Source: Leisingera sp. ANG59 (GTDB taxonomy: Bacteria > Pseudomonadota > Alphaproteobacteria > Rhodobacterales > Rhodobacteraceae). Taken from it: 64,000 nt of DNA. The translations under genes and the position numbers were made by a program. Every line of letters begins with the position of its first letter. Position 1 is the first letter of the stretch. Under the pieces are notes generated by a model, which did not search any database, was not told where the DNA came from, and saw nothing but the letters and a program-made list of their open reading frames with translations. Below are positions 19,878-28,327 of this stretch, one piece after another. The stretch is from positions 1 to 64,000 of the forward strand of contig NZ_WLCM01000013.1 in NCBI RefSeq assembly GCF_013317235.1. The letters run 5' to 3'.

Positions 19878-21389
19878 ATGCTCGACCTGACATATGAACT
19901 CCCCAAGCCCAAGGTGATCGCGGGCGCCAAGCATGACTGGGAACTGGTCATCGGCATGGAGGTGCATGCCCAGGTCAGCTCCAATGCCAAGCTGTTCTCC
20001 GGCGCCTCCACCAAGTTCGGCGCCGAGCCGAACTCCAACGTGGCCTTCGTGGACGCGGCGATGCCCGGCATGCTGCCGGTGATCAACGAATACTGCGTCG
20101 AGCAGGCGGTGCGCACCGGCCTGGGCCTGAAGGCGGACATCAACCTGTGGTCGGCCTTTGACCGCAAGAACTATTTCTACCCCGACCTGCCGCAGGGCTA
20201 CCAGATTTCCCAGCTTTATCATCCCATTGTGGGCGAAGGCGAAGTGCTGGTGGAACTGGGCGACGGCACCGCGCGCACCGTGCGGATCGAGCGCATCCAC
20301 ATGGAGCAGGACGCGGGCAAATCGATCCACGACATGGACCCGCATATGTCCTTTGTCGACCTGAACCGCACCGGCGTCTGCCTGATGGAAATTGTCTCCC
20401 GCCCCGACATCCGCGGGCCGGAGGAAGCCGCCGCCTATATCGCCAAGCTGCGCCAGATCATGCAGTATCTCGGCACCTGCGACGGCAACATGCAGAACGG
20501 CAACCTGCGCGCCGACGTGAACGTCTCGGTCTGCCTGCCGGGCCAGTACGAGAAGTACCAGGAAACCCAGGACTTCTCGCATCTCGGCACCCGCTGCGAG
20601 ATCAAGAACATGAACTCGATGCGCTTCATCCAGCAGGCGATCGAGGTGGAGGCCCGCCGCCAGATCGCCATCCTCGAAGCTGGCGGCGAGATCGTGCAGG
20701 AAACCCGCCTCTATGATCCCGACAAGGGCGAGACCCGCTCCATGCGTTCCAAGGAAGAGGCGCATGACTACCGCTATTTCCCCGACCCGGATCTGCTGCC
20801 GCTGGAAATCGAGCAGGCCTGGGTCGATGACATCGCCGCCAATCTGCCGGAGCTGCCGGACGAGAAAAAGGCGCGGTTCATCAACGACTTCGGCCTCTCC
20901 GACTATGACGCGTCGGTACTGACCGCGGATGTGGAATCGGCGGCATTCTTCGAGGAAACCGCCAAGGGCCGCAGCGGCAAGCTGGCTGCAAACTGGGTCA
21001 TCAACGAGCTGTTCGGCCGCCTGAAGAAAGAAGACCACGCGATCACCGAATCCCCGGTTTCCCCGGCCCAGCTGGGCGGCATCATCGACCTGATCGCCTC
21101 CGACGCCATTTCCGGCAAGATCGCCAAGGACCTCTTTGAGATCGTCTACACCGAAGGCGGCGACCCGGCGCAGATCGTCGAAGAGCGCGGCATGAAGCAG
21201 GTGACCGACACCGGCGCCATCGAGACCGCTCTGGACGAGATCATCGCCGCCAACCCGGCGCAGGTGGAGAAGGCCAAGGTGAACCCGAAGCTGGCGGGCT
21301 GGTTTGTCGGCCAGGTGATGAAGGCCACCGGCGGCAAGGCCAACCCCAAGGCGGTGAACGAGCTGGTCGCCAAGAAACTGGGCGGCTGA
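19878..21389 (+). CDS. gatB: Aspartyl/glutamyl-tRNA(Asn/Gln) amidotransferase subunit B
   Basis: GatB is part of the GatCAB complex that converts misacylated Glu-tRNA(Gln) and Asp-tRNA(Asn) to the correct amide forms. It has 503 residues, near normal. The kinase-like core shows [11 protein letters not shown] near 23-33, [19 protein letters not shown] near 94-112 and RADVNVSV near 213. The C-terminal GatB/YqeY tail domain ends with [11 protein letters not shown]. The start MLDLTY has only a weak upstream GGCGGA. gatA and gatC are not nearby, so the subunits are dispersed. A strong intrinsic terminator follows. Confidence 0.95.
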   Translation: MLDLTYELPKPKVIAGAKHDWELVIGMEVHAQVSSNAKLFSGASTKFGAEPNSNVAFVDAAMPGMLPVINEYCVEQAVRTGLGLKADINLWSAFDRKNYFYPDLPQGYQISQLYHPIVGEGEVLVELGDGTARTVRIERIHMEQDAGKSIHDMDPHMSFVDLNRTGVCLMEIVSRPDIRGPEEAAAYIAKLRQIMQYLGTCDGNMQNGNLRADVNVSVCLPGQYEKYQETQDFSHLGTRCEIKNMNSMRFIQQAIEVEARRQIAILEAGGEIVQETRLYDPDKGETRSMRSKEEAHDYRYFPDPDLLPLEIEQAWVDDIAANLPELPDEKKARFINDFGLSDYDASVLTADVESAAFFEETAKGRSGKLAANWVINELFGRLKKEDHAITESPVSPAQLGGIIDLIASDAISGKIAKDLFEIVYTEGGDPAQIVEERGMKQVTDTGAIETALDEIIAANPAQVEKAKVNPKLAGWFVGQVMKATGGKANPKAVNELVAKKLGG

Positions 21390-21411
21390 TTCCCGCGGGA
21401 CAGGAATTTCG

Positions 21412-21440
21412 AAAGGGCGCCCCTCGCGGCGCCCTTTTTT
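21412..21440 (+). terminator. Intrinsic terminator of gatB
   Basis: Perfect 10-bp stem, AAAGGGCGCC (21412-21421) and GGCGCCCTTT (21428-21437), with a 6-base loop running into TTTTTT. It lies 22 bases after the gatB stop. Confidence 0.85.
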
Positions 21441-21586
21441 GTGCCGGAAACGGGGGTGACATGCGTGCACCCCCTGTACACCCCCTGTGCACCAAGCGGT
21501 GCCTATTCCCGCCGCTGCAGCGGATTTCCCCGCCTTGACCTTCCCCGCGACAGCGGCTTTGCTCCTGCCAAAATCCCGGAGGTTTC

Positions 21587-22828
21587 ATGCAGACCAATTT
21601 CGATCAGGAACTCGAGGACCGTCTGGTGCGCTACGCCGCCATAGACAGCCAGAGCGACGAGACATCCGCCGCCACTCCCAGCACCGAAATCCAGTTCGAT
21701 ATGCTGAACCTGCTGGTGGCGGAGCTGCAGGAGATTGGTGCCGCCGACGTGACGCTGACGGAATACGGCGTGGTGCTGGCGACCATCCCCGCCACCGCGC
21801 CGGGACCGGCCATCGGCCTGCTGGCCCATGTCGACACCGCACCGCAGTTCAACGCCACCGGCGTCAAGCCGCGGGTGATTAAGGGCTACGATGGCGGCGA
21901 CATCACCTACCCCGACAACCCGGACCTGGTGCTGTCGCCGCAGAAATCGCCCTACCTCGCCTCAAAGCAGGGTGACGATCTGATCACCGCCTCCGGCCTG
22001 ACCCTGCTGGGCGCCGATGACAAGGCGGGCGTCGCCATCGTGATGACACTGGCCCGGCATCTGCTGGCAAACCCGGGCAGCAGGCACCCGAAGATTCGCC
22101 TCGCCTTCACCCCGGACGAGGAAATCGGCCGCGGCGTCGGCGAACAGCTGCCCAAGGATTTGGGCGTCGATTTTGCTTATACGCTGGACGGCGGCGAGGC
22201 AGGCGAGATCGTCTATGAGAGCTTCTCTGCCGACCGCGCTGTGGTCACTGTCAAGGGCGTGTCGATCCACCCCGGCTGGGCCAAGGAAAAGATGGTCAAC
22301 GCCGCGCATCTGGCAGCGAAGATCGTGCAAACGCTGCCGCAGGCCACGATGACTCCTGAGACGACGGACGGGCGCGAAGGCTTCCTCCATATCACCGACA
22401 TGAACGGCGGCTCCTCGGAGATGGAGATCAAGCTGATCCTGCGCGACTTTGAACTCGACGGGCTGGCCGCCAAGGGCGATCTGCTGCGCAAGGTCTGCGA
22501 GGCCGTGCAGGCCTCGGAACCGCGGGCCAAGATCACGTGCGAAATCTTCCCGCAATACCGCAACATGCGGTACTGGCTGGAAAATGACATGACCCCGGTG
22601 GAGCTAGCCCTTGCGGCCTGCAAGGCGCATGGGATCGCCCCCATCTCCGCCCCGATCCGCGGCGGCACCGATGGCTCGCGGCTGACCGAGTTCGGGGTGC
22701 CAACACCCAATATCTTCACCGGCATGCAGAACGTGCACGGCCCGCTGGAGTGGATTTCGGTGCAGGACATGGCCAAGGCCACGGAAGTCTGCCTGACGCT
22801 GGTTCAGTTGGCGGCGGCAGAGGGGTGA
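21587..22828 (+). CDS. pepT: Peptidase T (tripeptide aminopeptidase)
   Basis: This M20-family zinc peptidase removes N-terminal residues from tripeptides in the cytoplasm. It has 413 residues, the family length. Metal-site motifs are LLAHVDTAP near 83-91, GADDKAG near 144-150 and TPDEEIGRG near 180-188. IRGGTDGSRLTEFGVPTPNIFTG near the C-terminus is the substrate and second-metal segment, also characteristic of PepT. It is a single gene with a weak terminator (GCCGG..CCGGC-ATTTT at about 22833-22851) just after the stop. Confidence 0.93.
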   Translation: MQTNFDQELEDRLVRYAAIDSQSDETSAATPSTEIQFDMLNLLVAELQEIGAADVTLTEYGVVLATIPATAPGPAIGLLAHVDTAPQFNATGVKPRVIKGYDGGDITYPDNPDLVLSPQKSPYLASKQGDDLITASGLTLLGADDKAGVAIVMTLARHLLANPGSRHPKIRLAFTPDEEIGRGVGEQLPKDLGVDFAYTLDGGEAGEIVYESFSADRAVVTVKGVSIHPGWAKEKMVNAAHLAAKIVQTLPQATMTPETTDGREGFLHITDMNGGSSEMEIKLILRDFELDGLAAKGDLLRKVCEAVQASEPRAKITCEIFPQYRNMRYWLENDMTPVELALAACKAHGIAPISAPIRGGTDGSRLTEFGVPTPNIFTGMQNVHGPLEWISVQDMAKATEVCLTLVQLAAAEG

Positions 22829-22996
22829 AACAGCCGGGGAACCGGCATTTTGCGTATGTCCCGGTCGGGAAACGCGTGATTTCCGGACTGTTTGCCGCAA
22901 CCGGAAACGGCGAACGGCCGCGCATTGGCAGTGCCCCCGGCCCCTTGACCGTTCCCCCCATTCCGCTAAACCTGCGGCCTCAGACAGGAGACGTTC

Positions 22997-23494
22997 ATGC
23001 AAGCATTTGAGTATAAGGTTGTCCCCGCCCCGGCCAAGGGCACCAAGGCCAAGGGGGTGAAGACACCGGAGGCGCGCTTTGCCAATTCGATCGAGATCCT
23101 GCTGAACGAAATGGCCGCCGAAGGCTGGGAGTTCCAGCGCGCCGAGCTGCTGCCGAGCGAGGAGCGCTCCGGCATGATGGGCTCTGCCACCAACTGGCGC
23201 AACGTGATGGTGTTCCGCCGTGCGCTGGCAGCGGAGAAAAAGCCCGCCAAGGCGCCGGAAACAGGCCGCAAGGAGCCCGCCGCGCCGTCGGTGGAATTCC
23301 GTCACAGCGAACCGGAAACACCGCGGCTGACGGCCGCCGCAGGCGATCCCGAGGCGCCGCCGGAAGCGGAACAGGTGCCCGGCCCCGGCGCGGCAAAAAT
23401 GCAGGCCGATGACGGGGTCGAGGAGCTGAGCCCGGTCTCCGGCATGACCGCAGCGCTGAAGGCGCGGGCCGGTCTGAAAGACGGCGACAAGTAA
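22997..23494 (+). CDS. DUF4177 domain protein
   Basis: This 165-residue protein has an N-terminal DUF4177-type domain (about 1-77), with FEYKVVPAP, the helix SIEILLNEMAAEGWEFQRAELLP and the closing strand NVMVFRR. The remaining half is low-complexity, rich in Ala, Pro, Glu and Lys, and probably disordered. No function is established for the domain. AGGAG-type spacing precedes the ATG. It converges on the BolA-like gene with a shared hairpin. Confidence 0.75.
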   Translation: MQAFEYKVVPAPAKGTKAKGVKTPEARFANSIEILLNEMAAEGWEFQRAELLPSEERSGMMGSATNWRNVMVFRRALAAEKKPAKAPETGRKEPAAPSVEFRHSEPETPRLTAAAGDPEAPPEAEQVPGPGAAKMQADDGVEELSPVSGMTAALKARAGLKDGDK

Positions 23495-23504
23495 CCCCGG
23501 CAAA

Positions 23505-23526
23505 CGGCGGGCGCTTCCGCCCGCCG
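23505..23526. terminator. Bidirectional hairpin between DUF4177 and bolA-like genes
   Basis: CGGCGGGCG (23505-23513), CTTC loop, CGCCCGCCG (23518-23526). The stem is perfect at 9 bp but has no T-tract; it sits between two convergent stops. Confidence 0.5.
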
Positions 23527-23535
23527 CAGCACGCC

Positions 23536-23790
23536 TCAGACGCCGATATCCAGCGCCAGCGCATGGATGCGCGGCACGATATCGCCCAGCGCCTTGTGCA
23601 CTGCGCGGTGCTGCTGCACCCGGTTCATGCCCTGAAAGGCGCCCGCGCGGATCATCACTGCAAAGTGGCTTTCGCCGGAGCCGTCATCGCCGGCATGGCC
23701 CGCGTGTTTGTGGCTTTCATTGACCACCTCAAGCGCGGTTGGCTCAAACGCCGCTTGCAGCGCCGCTTCCATTTCCTGCTTCATGCTCAT
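23536..23790 (-). CDS. BolA family protein
   Basis: This 84-residue protein is of the BolA family, with an N-terminal helix (MKQEMEAALQAAFEPTALEV), the NESHKHAGHAG segment and SHFAVMIRAGAFQGMNRVQQHRAVHKAL. The invariant C-terminal histidine (HALAL) is present. BolA proteins partner monothiol glutaredoxins in iron-sulfur and iron homeostasis; some act as DNA-binding regulators. No glutaredoxin gene is adjacent. It is divergent from the DnaJ-like gene, a pairing commonly seen in this family of bacteria. Confidence 0.88.
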   Translation of the reverse strand: MSMKQEMEAALQAAFEPTALEVVNESHKHAGHAGDDGSGESHFAVMIRAGAFQGMNRVQQHRAVHKALGDIVPRIHALALDIGV

Positions 23791-23896
23791 TTTCTGCTCA
23801 TCCCCATCTTTTTTGCCTGCGCCCCCTTCAATCTGGCGCCCCTTAGACTAAACTGCTGCCTCCGAGTCGAACAGATGCGTCTAGAAGGTGCGCCCC

Positions 23897-24520
23897 ATGA
23901 GCAAATCCGATCCCTTTGGCTTCGATATGTCCGTCCGCTCCGCCAAGAAGAAGAACCCGCGCGGGCGGCGCGCAGCCACCGGTGCCTCCGAGACGTCCCA
24001 GCGCGTGTGCGACAAGGACGGCTGCCAGGAAGCCGGCAAATTCCGCGCGCCCAAGGCGCCGGATGTGCTGGATGACTTCTACTGGTTCTGCCAGGAGCAC
24101 GTGCGCGAGTACAACAACCAGTGGAACTTCTTCGAAGGCACCACCGAGGCGGAGCTGAACGCGCAGCGCTCCAAGGACAAGGTCTGGGAGCGCGAAACCA
24201 AGCCGATGGGCGACCCGGAAGCGCGCGCCTGGGCGCGGCTGGGCATCGAGGACCCGCACCAGGTGCTGGGCGCCAACGCGACGCAGAACCCGGGCCGGGC
24301 CGCTAAGACGGGCCGCCGCCTGCCCCCCACCGAACGCCGCGCCATCGAGATCCTGGAGGCCAAGGACGACTGGTCCAAGGCCGACATCCGCAAGGCCTAC
24401 AAGAAGCTTATCAAGGTGCTGCATCCCGACATGAACGGCGGCGACCGCAGCCAGGAGGAGCAGCTGCAGGAGGTCCGCTGGGCCTGGGACCAGATCAAGG
24501 ACAGCCGCAGCTTCAAGTGA
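23897..24520 (+). CDS. DnaJ-like protein with C-terminal J domain
   Basis: This 207-residue protein has a basic N-terminus (about 1-35) and a middle region with conserved CDKDGC and FYWFCQEHVREYNNQWNFF that may form a small Cys-containing fold. A J domain occupies about 145-205, with the HPD motif at HPDMNGGD. A J domain stimulates Hsp70 ATPase, so this should be a DnaK co-chaperone. The J domain is at the C-terminus rather than the N-terminus as in DnaJ, and there is no G/F or zinc-finger region. The client is unknown. The cobS-cobT pair lies downstream after a terminator. Confidence 0.82.
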   Translation: MSKSDPFGFDMSVRSAKKKNPRGRRAATGASETSQRVCDKDGCQEAGKFRAPKAPDVLDDFYWFCQEHVREYNNQWNFFEGTTEAELNAQRSKDKVWERETKPMGDPEARAWARLGIEDPHQVLGANATQNPGRAAKTGRRLPPTERRAIEILEAKDDWSKADIRKAYKKLIKVLHPDMNGGDRSQEEQLQEVRWAWDQIKDSRSFK

Positions 24521-24545
24521 GCCAGGGGCAGATCAGCGGAAGGAC

Positions 24546-24572
24546 GGGCGGCAGCAGCCGCCCTTTTTCTTT
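24546..24572 (+). terminator. Intrinsic terminator of the DnaJ-like gene
   Basis: GGGCGGC (24546-24552), AGCA loop, GCCGCCC (24557-24563), then TTTTTCTTT. It lies 26 bases after the stop. Confidence 0.85.
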
Positions 24573-24929
24573 GTGATTTCAGCGGTTGCGATGCGCGGTC
24601 TTTTGCCGAAAGTTTATGATAGAAACTTTATTTCTTTGACGCATGCCGCCCCGACCGGTTACGCAAGGACATGCCGGATGCAGCTGTCCCCCCAAAAGCT
24701 CGACATAACCGGCAAAATGCGCCCCCTGCTGCCCGGCTGGGGGCGCTTTGACGCCGGTGGGCCGGCGATGATCCGGCCTGCCTGCGCCGCTCAGCCTGTC
24801 CAGTTCCGCACCAATCGCTGTCTCAGCTGGTTTGCCGCGACGGTTTCCCTTGCCCTTGGCCGCCAGATCAGGCACCAATCCCGCGAATTGGCCCCTGAGA
24901 CCAGGGAAGAGGGATAAGGACCGACTGCG
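24573..24929. other. Leader/intergenic region upstream of cobS
   Basis: No convincing gene is seen in these 357 bases. An inverted repeat AAAGTTT (24609-24615) and AAACTTT (24623-24629) with a 7-base centre could be an operator. A hairpin GCGCCCCC..GGGGGCGC lies around 24720-24748. I looked for the conserved blocks of a cobalamin riboswitch and did not find them. Confidence 0.4.
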
Positions 24930-25916
24930 ATGACCGATGGCTTTGTGGATATGAATGCGAAACCGACCGAAGCGATTTCGGTGCGCGATGTGTTCGGGAT
25001 CGACACCGACATGACGGTCAAGGGCTTTGCCGAGGGCTCCGAGCGGGTGCCGGCCATGGACCACACCTACAAGTTCGACCCGGAAACCACGCTGGCGATT
25101 CTGGCCGGCTTCAGCCACAACCGCCGCGTGATGATCCAGGGCTACCACGGCACCGGCAAGTCGACCCATATCGAACAGGTCGCGGCGCGGCTGAACTGGC
25201 CCTCCGTGCGGGTGAACCTCGACAGCCACATCTCCCGGATCGACCTGATCGGCAAGGACGCGATCAAGCTGCGCGACGGCAAGCAGGTCACTGAATTCCA
25301 CGAGGGCATCCTGCCCTGGGCGCTGCGCAACCCGGTTGCGATCGTGTTCGACGAATACGACGCGGGCCGCGCCGACGTGATGTTCGTGATCCAGCGGGTG
25401 CTGGAGCATGACGGCAAGCTGACCCTCTTGGACCAGAACGAGATCATCACCCCGAACCCGTTCTTCCGCCTGTTTGCCACCGCCAACACCGTCGGCCTGG
25501 GTGACACCACCGGCCTCTATCACGGCACCCAGCAGATCAACCAGGCGCAGATGGACCGCTGGTCTCTGGTCTCGACCCTGAACTACCTGAGCCACGACGC
25601 CGAAAGCGCCATCGTGCTGTCCAAGGCGCCGCATTACAACACCGAGAAAGGCCGCAAGACCATTTCCCAGATGGTGACCGTTGCCGACCTGACCCGGACC
25701 GCCTTCATGAACGGCGACCTGTCGACCGTGATGTCGCCGCGGACAGTGATCAACTGGGCCCAGAACGCCGAGATCTTCCGCAACGTGGGCTATGCCTTCC
25801 GCCTGTCGTTCCTGAACAAATGCGACGAGCTGGAGCGCCAGACCGTGGCCGAGTTCTACCAGCGCTGCTTCGACGAGGAGCTGCCGGAGAGCGCCGCAAG
25901 CGTTTCGCTGGGCTAA
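24930..25916 (+). CDS. cobS: Cobaltochelatase subunit CobS
   Basis: CobS is the AAA+ ATPase subunit of the aerobic ATP-dependent cobaltochelatase (CobNST), which inserts cobalt into hydrogenobyrinate a,c-diamide in B12 synthesis. It has 328 residues, as in characterised CobS. The Walker A motif is GYHGTGKST near 71-79. The Walker B region is [12 protein letters not shown] near 134-145, and sensor-type [17 protein letters not shown] follows near 177-193. cobT follows on the same strand. cobN and other cob genes are absent from the window. Confidence 0.95.
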   Translation: MTDGFVDMNAKPTEAISVRDVFGIDTDMTVKGFAEGSERVPAMDHTYKFDPETTLAILAGFSHNRRVMIQGYHGTGKSTHIEQVAARLNWPSVRVNLDSHISRIDLIGKDAIKLRDGKQVTEFHEGILPWALRNPVAIVFDEYDAGRADVMFVIQRVLEHDGKLTLLDQNEIITPNPFFRLFATANTVGLGDTTGLYHGTQQINQAQMDRWSLVSTLNYLSHDAESAIVLSKAPHYNTEKGRKTISQMVTVADLTRTAFMNGDLSTVMSPRTVINWAQNAEIFRNVGYAFRLSFLNKCDELERQTVAEFYQRCFDEELPESAASVSLG

Positions 25917-25933
25917 CTGGTAAAATGCCGCCC

Positions 25934-26013
25934 GGCCGCAGGCCGGGCAGCGCCCGACCCGCCCCCCACGGGGCGGGCGCTTCTCGCCCACCCCGCCGGG
26001 CCGGCCGCTGCCC
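25934..26013 (+). repeat. Palindromic dispersed repeat, copy B
   Basis: This GC-rich element between cobS and cobT aligns with the reverse complement of 19688-19764. It keeps the blocks GGCCGCAGGCC, GGGCAGCGCCCG, GGGGCGGGCGCTT and CGCCCACCCC in order, with scattered substitutions in the arms. The inner CCCGCCCC..GGGGCGGG inverted repeat is intact. It is transcribed within the probable cobS-cobT mRNA. Confidence 0.75.
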
Positions 26014-26082
26014 TATCCGCAGCACACTCGCTGGACTTTCAATCAGGCAAGGGCGATGCTGACTGGCGGAAAAGGTGCGACC

Positions 26083-27960
26083 ATGAAAAAGCCGAACGAT
26101 AACCCAGCCGATCCGTTCAAGAAGGCCCTGTCTGAGGCCACCAAGGTGATGGCCAATGACCCGGAGCTGACGGTCAGCTACACGGTCGACCCCTCGGGCC
26201 TGTCGGGTGACACCATGCGGCTGCCGCAGGTCTCCCGCCGGATGACCCGCGAGGAAGTGCTGCTGGCCCGCGGCACCGCCGACGCGCTGGCGCTGCGCCA
26301 CAAGTTCCACGACGACGCCACCCACGCCAAATACGTGCCGCAGGGCGAAATGGCCCGCGATCTGTATGAGGCGATGGAAACCGCCCGCTGCGAGGCGATG
26401 GGCGCCCGCCACATGCCCGGCACCGCGTCCAACATCGACGTGAAGATCCGCAACGAGTCGATCCGCCGCGGCTATGACCAGATGAAGTCCTCCTCCGAGG
26501 CGCCGCTGGCGGCGGCCGCGGGATATCTGGTGCGCCATCTGGCAACCGGGCGCGAGCTGCCCGAGGGCGCGGGCAACATCATGGAGCTGTGGCGCGGCTT
26601 CATCGAATCCCAGGCCGGCGGCACGCTGGAGAACCTGGACGAAACCATTGCCGATCAGGCCGCCTTCGCCAAGCTGGCGCGGCAGGTGATCTCTGATCTG
26701 GGCTATGGCGACCAGCTGGGCGACGACCCGGATGAGCTGGACGACGACGCGGGCGACGAGGCTGAGGACAGCGCCGAGGAGCAGCAGGACCCGGACAGCA
26801 CCGGCCAGGACGATAGCGAGGAGGAGCAGGCCGACGCTTCCCCCGAGCAGAGCCAGGAGCAGCAGCAGGACGAAAGCCAGGCCCAGGTCTCAATGGACGA
26901 GATGGCTGATGATGATCTGGCCGAGGACACCGAGATGCCCGACGGCGAGGCGCCGCTGGAACCGCCTGCCCCGCCGCCGGTCTCCGACGCCGACCCGGAC
27001 TACAAGGTGTTCCTGGATGCCCATGACGAGGAAATCAACGCCGAGGAGCTGGCCGAGCCGGCCGAGCTGGAGCGCTTGCGCGCCTATCTCGACCAGCAGC
27101 TGGAGCCGCTGAAGGGCGCAGTCTCGCGGCTGGCGAACAAATTGCAGCGCCGCCTGCAGGCGCAGCAGAACCGCAGCTGGGAGTTCGACCGCGAGGAAGG
27201 CATCCTGGATGCCGGCCGTCTGGCGCGGGTGGTTGCCAACCCGACCACGCCGCTCAGCTTCAAGGTCGAAAAGGACACCGAGTTCCGCGACACCGTGGTG
27301 ACGCTGCTGCTCGACAACTCCGGCTCGATGCGCGGCCGCCCGATCTCCATCGCGGCGATCTGCGCCGATGTTCTGGCCCGCACGCTCGAGCGCTGCAACG
27401 TGAAGGTTGAGGTTCTCGGCTTCACCACCCGCGCCTGGAAAGGCGGCATGGCGCGCGAGGCCTGGCTGAACGACGGCCGTCCGCAGCAGCCCGGCCGCCT
27501 CAATGACCTGCGCCACATCATCTACAAGGCCGCCGACGCCCCGATGCGCCGCACACGCACCAATCTGGGCCTGATGATGAAAGAGGGCCTGCTGAAGGAG
27601 AACATCGACGGCGAGGCGCTGGAATGGGCGCACCGGCGGATGGTGGCGCGGCGCGAGGCCCGCAAGATCCTGATGGTGATTTCCGACGGCGCGCCGGTGG
27701 ATGATTCGACGCTGTCGGTGAACCCGGCGAACTATCTGGAGAAACACCTGCGCGACGTGATTGCCATGGTGGAAAAGCGCAAGCAGGTGGAACTGCTGGC
27801 GATCGGCATCGGCCACGACGTTACCCGCTATTACCAGCGCGCGGTGACGATCACCGATGTTGAGCAGCTGGCCGGGGCGATGACAGAGCAGCTGGCCGCC
27901 CTCTTTGACAGCGACCCGCGCGCCCGCGCCCGCGTCATGGGCATCAAGCGCGCCAGCTGA
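26083..27960 (+). CDS. cobT: Cobaltochelatase subunit CobT
   Basis: CobT is the chaperone-like subunit that forms hexameric rings with CobS and drives cobalt insertion with CobN. It has 625 residues, matching the family. The N-terminal helical domain (1-215) is followed by a long acidic Asp/Glu/Gln-rich stretch (about 215-310). A C-terminal von Willebrand A domain starts with [15 protein letters not shown] (about 406-420), where DxSxS is the metal-ion-dependent adhesion site. I chose the ATG at 26083 because AAAGGTG precedes it. The gap from cobS is 166 bases and contains a REP-like repeat, which could set the CobS:CobT ratio. Confidence 0.94.
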   Translation: MKKPNDNPADPFKKALSEATKVMANDPELTVSYTVDPSGLSGDTMRLPQVSRRMTREEVLLARGTADALALRHKFHDDATHAKYVPQGEMARDLYEAMETARCEAMGARHMPGTASNIDVKIRNESIRRGYDQMKSSSEAPLAAAAGYLVRHLATGRELPEGAGNIMELWRGFIESQAGGTLENLDETIADQAAFAKLARQVISDLGYGDQLGDDPDELDDDAGDEAEDSAEEQQDPDSTGQDDSEEEQADASPEQSQEQQQDESQAQVSMDEMADDDLAEDTEMPDGEAPLEPPAPPPVSDADPDYKVFLDAHDEEINAEELAEPAELERLRAYLDQQLEPLKGAVSRLANKLQRRLQAQQNRSWEFDREEGILDAGRLARVVANPTTPLSFKVEKDTEFRDTVVTLLLDNSGSMRGRPISIAAICADVLARTLERCNVKVEVLGFTTRAWKGGMAREAWLNDGRPQQPGRLNDLRHIIYKAADAPMRRTRTNLGLMMKEGLLKENIDGEALEWAHRRMVARREARKILMVISDGAPVDDSTLSVNPANYLEKHLRDVIAMVEKRKQVELLAIGIGHDVTRYYQRAVTITDVEQLAGAMTEQLAALFDSDPRARARVMGIKRAS

Positions 27961-28327
27961 TCCCGCACCGGAAACGGCCAGGGCGCGCTCCCGCGCTTTC
28001 AGCCTGCATCAATGATGCCGCCCTCAGCCTTGGGCGCCGCCGCGCGCTGATGCGCGCGGCGGCGCCGGATGCCTGTATCCGGCGCTTGGCCCAACGGGCC
28101 GCAGGGCATCTTGGATGCGCCAAGGCCGGGCGGGAGCGCGCCCCGGGTTAAGCGTCTCCTGTTCGTTCCGTCAGGTCCCGGCAAATCTCTCTGCCGCCGC
28201 CCTTGCCAGCAGCAGGGCGATTTGGGACAAGAAGGGGCGCGCGGCTGCTCAGCCCCGCGCCTTTTCTTTGCCGCGGCCACCGGGATTTCCCCTGCTGCCG
28301 CCCCGCCCTTCTGCAGGAGAGACGCCG
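27961..28327. other. Structured intergenic region after cobT
   Basis: No gene is seen. The stretch contains several hairpins in a row: the 15-bp stem at 28033-28066, GCGCCGGAT..ATCCGGCGC (28062-28085), GGCCC-AAC-GGGCC near 28088-28100 and GCATC-TTG-GATGC near 28106-28118. The aminopeptidase P ribosome site (GGAGAG) is at its right end. Confidence 0.5.
28033..28085. repeat. Nested, mutually exclusive hairpins
   Basis: GGCGCCGCCGCGCGC (28033-28047) pairs perfectly with GCGCGCGGCGGCGCC (28052-28066) around a TGAT loop. A second perfect 9-bp stem, GCGCCGGAT (28062-28070) with ATCCGGCGC (28077-28085), reuses the 3' arm, so both cannot form fully at once. It could act as a cobT terminator, an mRNA 3'-end protector or a REP-type element. 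Confidence 0.55.

Noticed and set aside
24573-24929. Possible cobalamin riboswitch upstream of cobS
   Set aside because: The conserved B12-box type sequence blocks could not be found.
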